Of a DNA stretch of 15,649 nucleotides, positions 1-7,631 are shown one piece after another. This DNA comes from CAZHGD01 sp964531735 (lineage in GTDB: Bacteria; Armatimonadota; UBA10988). The position numbers and the translations under genes are program-made. The stretch's first letter is position 1, and each line of letters begins with the position of its first letter. The notes under the pieces are model-generated. The model ran no database searches, was not told the DNA's origin, and saw nothing but the letters and a program-made list of their open reading frames with translations. The stretch lies in the NCBI GenBank assembly GCA_964531735.1, contig CAZHGD010000180.1, forward strand, positions 1 to 15,649, written 5' to 3'.

Positions 1-1618
1 CGCCGTTCCGCAGCCACGGCGCCCGGCCCGTGCCCGCCGCCCGGGTCCGGCCGCGGTCGCGCCGCTGCATGATCTCATAGTAGTCGATGTTGGTCTCGGG
101 GTTGGCGCTCCACGAGATGACCACCTTGCCCGTCGAGTCCACCGTCGCCGCCACGTTGCGGGGTGCCTGCGGCAGTGCCGTCGCCGACGGCGTCACCGAG
201 ACCGAGTTCGAATCGGCACCGGCCAACAGCCCGTTGACGTTGACCGTGGTGTACGGCTGCACGATGTAGTAGTAGGTGACGTCGTTGGCCACCGTCTTGT
301 CGTCGTAGGTGGTCACGTTCGCCACGCGCACCAGCTCGTCGGGGCTGCTGGTGCTGGTGTTCGGAGCGCCGCCCAGCCGCCGGAAGATGATGTAGCCGTT
401 GACGAACGAGCTGCTGGCGGTCCAGCGCAGACTCACGAAGCCGTTCCCGCTGGAGGCCGACAGGCTCGGGGCGGAACCGATGTTGGCCCCCGCCTGCGTC
501 TGCCCCGACACCGAGCTCGACAGCGTGCCGATCTCGCCGGTGGCGCTTACCGCCGCCACCGAGTAATCGTAGACGACGCCGTTCACCGCGGTCGTGTCGA
601 TGAACGACGTCCGGCCCGACCCGACTACCGTCGGCGTGGTGTTGGTGTCGGGATTGACCAGCAGCGTGTAGGTGCCCGTGGTCTGGCGGCCGCGGCCGTG
701 CGACCGCACCGGCTGCGTGCCAGACTGCTTGCGGTAGACGTTGTAGCCGATGGCGCCGGCGGCCGCCGTCCAGGTGATCCGGACCGAGCTCGCCTCGCTC
801 GACGCGGTCACCCCGGTCACCGAGGGCGTCCCACCGCTCTTCTTCGAGCCGCCCATCGTGGAGACCAGGAAGATCGCCGCCACGCCCACGATGGTGCCCA
901 GGAGCACCCAGACCAGGCTGCCACCGCCACCGCCGGCCTTCTTCGCCGCCGGCGTGCCTTCCGGCGCCTTCTCCACCGGCGCAATCTCCGGCGCGTCCAT
1001 CAGCGCCGAAGCCAGCATCAGCGCCAGTCGCTGCGTCACGTTCGTTCGCAGCAGCGCCTTGTCGCGCTCATCGGCGGCCTTGAGCGAGGTGTTCTTGGAC
1101 GCCGTCCGCACCACCGTCGCCTCGGCATCGGCCTGCTGCGGCACGTAGTACTCGAGCACCGTCGCATCGATCGAGGCCGTGGTCCGGTCGGCGGCTTCCT
1201 TGTAGCTGTCCACCGTACCGACCAGCACGGTGGTCAACCCGAGCTGCCGCGCGAACTTGACCGCAGCGTCCTTGTCGGTCGGCGGATTGGCGATCTGCTC
1301 TTTGGTCACGGCGCCGTCGGCCAGCGCCCGCGCCACCACCGGGTTCCGCTCGGACAGGGCCAGCAGCTCGATGGGCTGCTTCACCCGCGCATCGCCGCGG
1401 AACTTGCGAAGCACAGTCGACAGCTCGGCGCTCATCCGGGTGGGGATCTCGGCGTCAACGCCCTGCGCCGCGGTGAACGGCATCAGATACGCCGTCCGGG
1501 CCGGGCTCTGGGCAGCAGCGCGCCCTTGCGCATAGGGCAGGCCCAGGCCCGCCGTCAGCGCCACCAGGGCCAACCACGCCGTCTGCCGCGCAGCCCGGCT
1601 CACCAGGAATTGCCTCAT
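1..1618 (-). CDS. Secreted CsgG/TolB-N-like protein with one TM segment and FN3 domains (gene E, 3' end outside window)
   Basis: Partial gene: 539 residues are visible and the frame is still open at the left edge. The ATG at 1618 lies 18 bases after the stop of the preceding gene, with an AGGT a few bases upstream. Residues 1-36 are a signal peptide ending in AAA before Gln. Residues 40-210 look like a diverged CsgG/TolB-N-type alpha/beta domain, with a strand at AYLMPF and the pattern ARQLGLTTVLVGTV at 124-137. A Lys/Ala/Gly linker (about 215-233) leads to a hydrophobic TM segment at about 234-254, followed by GGSKKSGG. FN3 domains then occupy about 263-374 and 381-478, and a third begins at about 483. 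The arrangement matches the protein at 7632-9791, so I call them architectural paralogues. No enzyme motif is visible. Role inferred: envelope scaffold or assembly component. The signal peptide, TM segment and FN3 calls are firm; the CsgG-like call is tentative. Confidence 0.85.
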   Translation of the reverse strand, partial: MRQFLVSRAARQTAWLALVALTAGLGLPYAQGRAAAQSPARTAYLMPFTAAQGVDAEIPTRMSAELSTVLRKFRGDARVKQPIELLALSERNPVVARALADGAVTKEQIANPPTDKDAAVKFARQLGLTTVLVGTVDSYKEAADRTTASIDATVLEYYVPQQADAEATVVRTASKNTSLKAADERDKALLRTNVTQRLALMLASALMDAPEIAPVEKAPEGTPAAKKAGGGGGSLVWVLLGTIVGVAAIFLVSTMGGSKKSGGTPSVTGVTASSEASSVRITWTAAAGAIGYNVYRKQSGTQPVRSHGRGRQTTGTYTLLVNPDTNTTPTVVGSGRTSFIDTTAVNGVVYDYSVAAVSATGEIGTLSSSVSGQTQAGANIGSAPSLSASSGNGFVSLRWTASSSFVNGYIIFRRLGGAPNTSTSSPDELVRVANVTTYDDKTVANDVTYYYIVQPYTTVNVNGLLAGADSNSVSVTPSATALPQAPRNVAATVDSTGKVVISWSANPETNIDYYEIMQRRDRGRTRAAGTGRAPWLRNG

Positions 1619-1636
1619 GATGCGACCTGCCTTCCG

Positions 1637-4507
1637 CTACCTGCTCACTACGACGATTCGTTCCGCCACAGCTTGCTGGCCATCATCGGTGTGCACCAGC
1701 ACTCTGCACCGGTATTGCCCCGCTGGCACCGGCCGACCCTGATCGTCGCGCCCGTCCCAGCCCACAGTGTTCTGCCCCTCGGCACCGGCCAGTCCGGTGG
1801 CCAGTGTCCTCACGCGCCGACCCGTCGGCGACTCCACCAGCACGTCCACGCTGGCGGCGCTGGTCAAGGTGAAGGTCACCGCCACCGAGCGACCGCGGGT
1901 CGGCGTGGCCGTCATCACCGGCACGGCCAACGAGCCCGGGTTGCGGCGTTCGGCAACCACTTGGAACGCGCGCTGGCCACCCACCGAGCCGCTGTTGTAG
2001 GTGTAACCGGCGGTGGTCCGCATCTGCCGGCGAACGCCATTCTGCAGGTCCACCAGCGTGAACTGCACGTCGCTCGGGGCGCCCCGCAAGTTCCAGCGCA
2101 GCGTGACGTCCTGGTTGGCCGACTCGCACGCCGTGTCGACGTACCAGCGCGCCGCGCGGGCCGCCCCGGCCCGGATGTCGCGCATGTAGTAGCCGTTGTC
2201 GCTGCCCCAGTCGTTGTGCGCCACGCCCACCCGCAAGCCCGCCCGGCCTCCGGCGGCCGGCGGCAGGTCCACGTCGCGCGTGTCGTAGGTGTCGCGCGCC
2301 GAGGCGTCCTGCCCCAGCCGGACCCGCTGCGGCGTGCTGCCTTCGCTGCTCACCTCGAGCGTGATCTCGTAGCCGTTGCGCAGCCGCAGGTAGTCCAGGC
2401 CGTCCGCCCGGAACGGGCCGATCAGGCTGGTCGCGTTGTAGACCAGCGTGACGTTCTGCAGCACGCGCAGCCAGTAGCCGCGCCACGGGTTGAACACCGT
2501 GTTGCTGTCGCCGCTGGCGGTGTAGGTGCCGGTCTTCGCCGGGTCGTTCGCGTCCGGCACGTACTCGTACAGCACCGGCCGCACAATGCCCGCGTTGACC
2601 GCGTCGTTGAACGACCGCGTGGTGTTGTCGGCCGTCACCACCTGCGTATCGAACAGGCGCGTGGGCACCGTGTACGGGCAGCCCACCTGGTTCCAGTCCG
2701 GCTTCAGCGCCACCCCGGTCTGGCTCGTCGCCGCCAGCTCCACCCGGTCCGACGGCAGCTTCACCTGCGCGAGCGAGCCGTTGAACAGCCACAGCCCCTG
2801 CCCCGGGAGCACCGACGTGACGAACGAATCCGGGAAGAACGCGTAGCGCCGGCTGGTCGGGTTGTAGCGCGCCACCGCCGCGCTACCGCCACCGGTCACG
2901 CCCAGCGAGCCCAGCGAAGCCAGTATGTGCTCGATGTCCCGGTTGGCGAAGTCGTACGGGATCGAGATCATGTCCAGGCGTTTGGTGACGTTCGGGAAGT
3001 CCAGCGTCGGCAGCGCCGGGATGCCCACTTCGCGCTCGACCGCCTTGCTGGTCAGACCGCTGCCGGACGAGGTGACCGAGATGACCTGCAGGCCCGCCTG
3101 CTGCGTCGTCTCGGAGCGCAAGCTCCAGGTGACCGACTGCTCGGTGCCGACCGGCACGCTCGTGATGGTCTTGGTCGGCTTGTCGCCGGTGCCCACCATG
3201 GTGAAGCCCGACGGCAGGGCGACCGACACGGCCACGTTCGACAGCGGCTGGTTCGACACATTGGTCAGCGAGGCCCGCAGCGTGAACGGGTTCGGCTGGC
3301 GCGTGATGGTGCCGTCGTTGGCGGTTTGCAGCGCCAGGCTGAACGGCGCCTCGACGCTGAGCGAGTAGGGCGTCGAGACGTCCGTGTTGGGTCCGGCCAA
3401 GCCGAAGTAGGTGATGTACCGCAGCGCCGAGTTGGGCTGGATGCGCTTCTGCGTCCACCGCGAGATGACCGCCCAGTCGCTGTTCAGCAGACTCAGCGAC
3501 GCCGGCGTGTAGCCGAACGGCGTGGCGCCGGCCATGTCGGCGTTGACGAACATCGTCGCGTCGGGCGCGCCGGCGGTCAACGCGCCGGTCCGGATCTCCG
3601 TGTTGGTCCACTGGCCGCCCAACACCACGCCGGGATGCGCCGCCTGGTCAAACGTCCGCCAGGTCTTCGGGATCTCGCGCAAGCCGGCCTCGTCGGTGCT
3701 GGTCAGCGAGGGGAACAGGAACTCCTTGGTGATGCCCGTGCGGACGGAGCCCACATAGAACGGCTGGCCATCGGAGGCACTGCCACCAAACCGAGGGTCG
3801 ACGAACTGCTCGACGCCGACCACCTGCTCACTCCCCGAGACGTTGCTGACCTCGACCTCCATGCGCACCAGGTCGCGGATCAGCCGGTAGCTCTGCTTGA
3901 CCACCAGGACCGCGGAGGTCGTCGAGCCCGCCAGACCGGCCGGCGCCGCCAGTTCCACGTCGCCGCGCTCGATCTGCGTGATCGTCGGATGCCCCGAGCG
4001 GATCTGGTAGGCGAAGCTCACCTCACCGGTGCCGGCGTTGGCCACCGGCGGCGTCACCACGATGTTTTGGGACGGGGCGTTGATCGGCCGGAACAGGCTC
4101 TCGGCCTCGTAGTTGCGCACCGTGGTGCTGCCCAGCGTCTGGCCAAGCTGGATGCGAGCGTGCGTGAGCCAGGCGCCGGTGACCAGCGACAGGTTGTCGT
4201 CCGCCGTGGTGAACGGGTCGCCGTTCACCGACGAGATGAACACGCGCCCGCCGCGGAAGTTGCTGTAGCCGAGGTTGGTGGTCGTGGTCGTCGTGCCGCT
4301 GGTGGTCACGTTCAGCGTCGGCACGATCTCGGGCACGCGCATCTGCAGGCGCAGGTAGTTGTTCTGCACGCCGACGTACGTCGTGCTGGGCCGCGACACC
4401 AGCGCCGTGTTGTACAGCGGGTTGGGGTTCCGCGCCCCGACCGGGGCCAGCAACCATGCCAGCAGTCCCAACCGGAGCCAGCCACCGCCAATGCCACGTT
4501 GCTTCAT
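1637..4507 (-). CDS. Secreted beta-rich protein with C-terminal GWN/GYW, H-x-DWG and FlgD-like Ig cassette (gene D)
   Basis: 956 residues. The ATG at 4507 follows GAGGTG at good spacing and lies 14 bases after the previous stop, so translational coupling is likely. Residues 1-25 are a signal peptide ending near VGA. Residues about 30-375 are an unrecognised beta-rich region rich in Thr, Ser, Asn and Gly, containing VRMEVEVSNVSGSEQVVGVE (215-234). Residues about 377-497 resemble a CARDB/NEW3-type Ig domain (SLTNVSNQPLSNVAVSVALP). The shared C-terminal cassette follows. Residues 509-695 are the duplicated module, with SIPYDF, GQGLWLF, DWNQVGCPY and RGYWLRVLQNVTLV. Residues about 705-852 are the H-x-DWG domain (HNDWG, RWYVDTA, DLQNGVRRQMR). 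Residues about 865-956 are a FlgD-like Ig domain (GWDGRDDQGRPVPAGQYR). No catalytic motif is visible. Likely a surface-exposed structural or binding protein; the N-terminal role is unknown. Confidence 0.92.
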   Translation of the reverse strand: MKQRGIGGGWLRLGLLAWLLAPVGARNPNPLYNTALVSRPSTTYVGVQNNYLRLQMRVPEIVPTLNVTTSGTTTTTTNLGYSNFRGGRVFISSVNGDPFTTADDNLSLVTGAWLTHARIQLGQTLGSTTVRNYEAESLFRPINAPSQNIVVTPPVANAGTGEVSFAYQIRSGHPTITQIERGDVELAAPAGLAGSTTSAVLVVKQSYRLIRDLVRMEVEVSNVSGSEQVVGVEQFVDPRFGGSASDGQPFYVGSVRTGITKEFLFPSLTSTDEAGLREIPKTWRTFDQAAHPGVVLGGQWTNTEIRTGALTAGAPDATMFVNADMAGATPFGYTPASLSLLNSDWAVISRWTQKRIQPNSALRYITYFGLAGPNTDVSTPYSLSVEAPFSLALQTANDGTITRQPNPFTLRASLTNVSNQPLSNVAVSVALPSGFTMVGTGDKPTKTITSVPVGTEQSVTWSLRSETTQQAGLQVISVTSSGSGLTSKAVEREVGIPALPTLDFPNVTKRLDMISIPYDFANRDIEHILASLGSLGVTGGGSAAVARYNPTSRRYAFFPDSFVTSVLPGQGLWLFNGSLAQVKLPSDRVELAATSQTGVALKPDWNQVGCPYTVPTRLFDTQVVTADNTTRSFNDAVNAGIVRPVLYEYVPDANDPAKTGTYTASGDSNTVFNPWRGYWLRVLQNVTLVYNATSLIGPFRADGLDYLRLRNGYEITLEVSSEGSTPQRVRLGQDASARDTYDTRDVDLPPAAGGRAGLRVGVAHNDWGSDNGYYMRDIRAGAARAARWYVDTACESANQDVTLRWNLRGAPSDVQFTLVDLQNGVRRQMRTTAGYTYNSGSVGGQRAFQVVAERRNPGSLAVPVMTATPTRGRSVAVTFTLTSAASVDVLVESPTGRRVRTLATGLAGAEGQNTVGWDGRDDQGRPVPAGQYRCRVLVHTDDGQQAVAERIVVVSR
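1640..2983 (-). repeat. Shared C-terminal cassette, copy in gene D
   Basis: Residues 509-956 of gene D. This is one of three paralogous protein-coding cassettes in the window. The order is a duplicated GWN/GYW module, an H-x-DWG domain and a FlgD-like Ig domain. Key residues are DWNQVGCPY, RGYWLRV, HNDWG, GWDGRDDQGRP. Similarity to the other copies is clear at protein level; I did not look for long identical DNA tracts, so an ancient duplication is inferred, not shown. Confidence 0.8.
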
Positions 4508-4521
4508 CTTCCCACCTCGGC

Positions 4522-7500
4522 CTAGTGCGCCACTCGCACGGTACGGATCTGCCGGGCCGTGGCGCCGTCGCCAGCGGTAGCGACGACCTCCAGTTGGTAG
4601 ACCCCGTTCGGCAGTGGCGACCCATCGGCCGCCCGACCGTCCCAGTATAGCTGACCGCGCCCCACCGAGCCCGACGTGGCCGGCGTGATCCGCAGTGTCC
4701 GTCCGCTCAGGCTGCGCACCACCAGCACCACGTCGGCCGCGCGGGCCAGCGTGTAGCCGACCGTCAGGCCCGACCCGCGTCCGGTGGTGACCGTCACGCC
4801 GTCGAGCCCCACCGCGCCGCTGCCGGTGGCCGAGCCGGTGACCCGGAAGGCCCGCGTCCCGCCCGTGTGCTGGAACCGGTAGCCGGCGCAGTTGCGCAGC
4901 CGGCGCGTCTGGCCGGTCGTCAGGTCGGTCAGCACCAGGTCCGCCTCGCCGGGCAGGCTACGCAGCGACGGCCACGACAGCACCACGGGCCCCGACGGCG
5001 CGCGCACGTCGACATCCCACACCCAGCGGTCGCCGACCCCGACATAGTCCTGCAGGTAGCGGCCGTTCGCCGCGCCCCAGTCCCGGTGGACGACGCGCAA
5101 CTCGCACCCGTCCGGCAGCGTCGGCGGCGCTTCCACATCGGAACGCGCGTCATAGCCGGCCGTGGCGGCGCGGCTGACGCCCAGCACCACCTGATCGCTG
5201 CCCGCCTGGCCCGCATCAGCCTTCAGCGCCACCTGCCAGCCGGCGCCCGCAGCTTCCTCGCGCTCGCGCCGGACCGGCGCCTGCGCCTGCCGGCTCGACG
5301 ACGTGATGATCAGCGTGCAGTCCTGGTTGACCTTCAGCCAGTGGCCCTGCAGGCGCAACAGGCTGCCGATGCCGCCGGTCTCGAACGTATACGAGCCGCT
5401 GGCACTCGGGTTGGCCGGGTTCTGCACGTACGTGTAGATCGTGCCGGGCAGGATCTGCTGGTCGATGGCCTGCTGGAAAGTGATCCGGCGGCCGTCCGTG
5501 CGCAGCACCTGCGTCGACGCCAGACCGACCGCGGCGACGTCGTACGGTACACCGACCATGTTCCAGCCGGCGCCGCCGTCCGGGTTGTGGTACAGCCGGA
5601 TGGCGTACTCGGCCGAGGTCACCGCCGAGCCGGGCAGGCTCGCCAGCGGCCGGGAGGCCAGCACCCGGACCCAGTAGCCCAGGCCGGCCGGCGGATTCGC
5701 CACCGTCGGGCTGTTCAGCGTGCTCCCGGCGTCAGTCGGCAGGAGGCTGGCCAGCAGGTCCGGATAGGTCCGGTACTTGCTGGTCCCGTACAGCGTCGGC
5801 ACCCAGCGCACCAGCGTGTAGTTGTTGGCGCCGAAGACCAGCGCCGGGTCGGCGGTCGTCTTGGTCACCAGCCGCGGCAGCGAGAAGGTCTGCACGCCGA
5901 TCGGGATGGTCGGTACGGCGATCCGGAAACTGGTGCTCGCGGTGCTGCTGTTGCCGCTCAGGTCCTTGGCGCTGACGGTGACCGTGTGACTGGTGACCGA
6001 CAGCGGCGAGGGCGGCACATAGGTCAGCAGGCCGGAGGTGGCATCGAACGTGTAGGCCGAACTCGCGATCACCGTGCTGTCCACCATCAACTGGATGCTG
6101 GACGCGTTGACCTTGCCGCCCAGGTCGGTGTCGACCAGGCTGGCCACGATGGTCGGCGGGTTCTCGATGATGCTGGCCCCGGCCAGCGGCGAGCTGATGC
6201 TGATCTGCGGACCGTGCGTGTCGGTGTTCAGCGTCAGAACGCCCTGGACCAGTTCGTCCCACTGCGTGTCGGTCACGAAGTCGCCGGAGCTGCCGTAGTT
6301 GGCATCCAGGTAGTCGATCACCCGCGGGAAGTACAGACTGGCGCCGTTGTAGTTGCTGACCGACAGGCTGCCGGCCACGGTGTTGGCCAGCGACGTGTTG
6401 ACCAGCGCCGCCGTCAACGCTGCGGACACCGCGCCGGCCGGCGTGGTCACCTTGGCGTCGCTGATCTCCTGACTGCACAGCGTGGCGAAGTGCAACAGGT
6501 CGAGGTACTGGCCCGAGAAGTCGTACGGGTTGCCGTACTGCACCTTCGACAGGACGCGCATCACGCCGGGGGCGTAGGCCGGCAGGTCGGTCAGCAGCGC
6601 CTTGGCCAGGTTGTCGGCCGCCTTCTTGACGCTCTCGAGCTGGTTCATGCGGTAGCACGCAATGGCCGTGCTCTGGGCCCCGCCCGGCGCCGTCGTGGTC
6701 GCCTGGTAGTTGCCGTTGTAGTCCGCGGCCGCCTGCTTCAGCCAGGCTTCGAGCCCGTCTGTAGTCGTCGGCGGCTGCTTCACCAGCGGGTCGAGCCACT
6801 TGTGGTAAGGATAGCCGCCGGTCGGCCGCTCCAGCCAGGTGCCGACCACGTAGTCGGCCAAGTCCCGGCACTGATAGACCGTCTCCAGGTTGCCCATACC
6901 GCCGGCGTCGAAGATCAGCGCGTCGAGGTTCTTGCCCTGCAGCGCCTTGATCCGCGTCAAGGCCGACCGCAACTGCACGTTGCTCAGGTAGGTGGCGGCG
7001 CCGCCGTTGCCGGGGTTCGGGTCGAAGATGACGCCCTTCGAGGCCTTGCCGCCGGACCGCGGCTGCCAGCCGCGGCCGGTGTCATCGAGGATCAGCAGGT
7101 AGTGGCGCGCGGGGAACTTCTGGAAGCTCCACCGGCAGAACTCCACCAGCGTGTCCTCGGACCCCATGTCCACTTCGCCCAGGCTGAGCAGCAGCGGGCT
7201 GTTGAGCCGGTAGCCGGCCGGCGGCGCCGCGGCGCCCGGCTCGAGCGCGTACGGATCGCCGCCGACGACCTGGTTCTGGTCGTTGGTGATGTAGTAGCGG
7301 CGGGCCTCCGACCAGTTCTGCGTCGGATCGCCGCCGTAGTACGTCTTCAGGTTGTCGGTCCCGGCGGTGCGGTCCCACTGCACGATGAGGTTGACGTTCG
7401 CGTTCGAGCCCACCTGCTCCAGGCAGTTGATGTGCGTGATCGCGGCATTGGTCAGGTTCGGGTAGCCCGCCGCGGTGTCCCCGTTCAGGTAGACCAGCAC

Positions 7501-7596
7501 CGTCCACTCGACGGTCGTCTGCGCCGCGGCCGGCCCGGCCGCCCACAGCACTGCGCCGAGCAACAACGCTGCTGCCAGGTTCCGGTGTCTCGACAT
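4522..7596 (-). CDS. Secreted clostripain-family (C11) pseudopeptidase with C-terminal cassette (gene C)
   Basis: 1024 residues from the ATG at 7596. I prefer this start to an in-frame GTG at 7629 because AAGGAGG lies 10 bases upstream and the signal peptide (1-26, ending PAAAQ) then begins properly. Residues 28-455 follow the peptidase C11 fold: WTVLVYLNGD (31-40), HYLLILDDTGRGW (165-177), LDALIFDAGGMGNLETVYQC (224-243), ADYVVGTWLERPTGGYPYHKW (about 247-267), ASLYFP and DTQWDELV. In active members the third motif is DHG and the fourth is DAC; here the catalytic His is Thr173 and the Cys is Gly232, so proteolysis is not expected. Asp230, equivalent to the clostripain P1-Arg specificity residue, is kept. 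An Ig/cadherin-like domain spans about 462-560. The shared cassette follows: GWN/GYW module 568-765, H-x-DWG domain about 787-920, FlgD-like Ig about 930-1024. The gene lies 35 bases after gene B and 14 before gene D. Role inferred: non-catalytic binding or scaffold protein at the surface. Confidence 0.93.
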   Translation of the reverse strand: MSRHRNLAAALLLGAVLWAAGPAAAQTTVEWTVLVYLNGDTAAGYPNLTNAAITHINCLEQVGSNANVNLIVQWDRTAGTDNLKTYYGGDPTQNWSEARRYYITNDQNQVVGGDPYALEPGAAAPPAGYRLNSPLLLSLGEVDMGSEDTLVEFCRWSFQKFPARHYLLILDDTGRGWQPRSGGKASKGVIFDPNPGNGGAATYLSNVQLRSALTRIKALQGKNLDALIFDAGGMGNLETVYQCRDLADYVVGTWLERPTGGYPYHKWLDPLVKQPPTTTDGLEAWLKQAAADYNGNYQATTTAPGGAQSTAIACYRMNQLESVKKAADNLAKALLTDLPAYAPGVMRVLSKVQYGNPYDFSGQYLDLLHFATLCSQEISDAKVTTPAGAVSAALTAALVNTSLANTVAGSLSVSNYNGASLYFPRVIDYLDANYGSSGDFVTDTQWDELVQGVLTLNTDTHGPQISISSPLAGASIIENPPTIVASLVDTDLGGKVNASSIQLMVDSTVIASSAYTFDATSGLLTYVPPSPLSVTSHTVTVSAKDLSGNSSTASTSFRIAVPTIPIGVQTFSLPRLVTKTTADPALVFGANNYTLVRWVPTLYGTSKYRTYPDLLASLLPTDAGSTLNSPTVANPPAGLGYWVRVLASRPLASLPGSAVTSAEYAIRLYHNPDGGAGWNMVGVPYDVAAVGLASTQVLRTDGRRITFQQAIDQQILPGTIYTYVQNPANPSASGSYTFETGGIGSLLRLQGHWLKVNQDCTLIITSSSRQAQAPVRREREEAAGAGWQVALKADAGQAGSDQVVLGVSRAATAGYDARSDVEAPPTLPDGCELRVVHRDWGAANGRYLQDYVGVGDRWVWDVDVRAPSGPVVLSWPSLRSLPGEADLVLTDLTTGQTRRLRNCAGYRFQHTGGTRAFRVTGSATGSGAVGLDGVTVTTGRGSGLTVGYTLARAADVVLVVRSLSGRTLRITPATSGSVGRGQLYWDGRAADGSPLPNGVYQLEVVATAGDGATARQIRTVRVAH
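4525..5895 (-). repeat. Shared C-terminal cassette, copy in gene C
   Basis: Residues 568-1024 of gene C. Same domain order as the other two copies. Key residues are LGYWVRV, GWNMVGVPYD, GHWLKVNQDCTL (His replaces the Tyr of GYW in this half), HRDWGAANGRY and YWDGRAADGSPLPNGVY. A basic, charged linker (PVRREREEA) joins the first and second modules. Confidence 0.8.
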
Positions 7597-7606
7597 GAGC
7601 TCGGTT

Positions 7607-7613
7607 CCTCCTT
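7607..7613 (-). promoter_or_regulatory. Ribosome binding site that fixes the gene C start
   Basis: AAGGAGG on the minus strand, 10 bases before the ATG at 7596. It lies inside the longer open frame that could start with GTG at 7629, so it argues for the shorter protein, whose N-terminus is then a normal signal peptide. Confidence 0.75.
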
Positions 7614-7631
7614 CGGCCAAACCTGCCACGG

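Noticed and set aside
1640..1760. Classical type IX secretion signal at the gene C-termini
   Set aside because: The terminal domain is FlgD-like Ig and resembles some T9SS cargo tails, but no T9SS component is in the window, so this cannot be asserted.
4522..7596. Active Arg-specific protease annotation for gene C
   Set aside because: The family match is clear, but both the catalytic His and the catalytic Cys are replaced, so an enzymatic annotation would be misleading.
7597..7629. GTG start at 7629 for gene C
   Set aside because: It would add 11 residues before the signal peptide. The AAGGAGG at 7607-7613 would then be inside the coding region, and it is well placed for the ATG at 7596.
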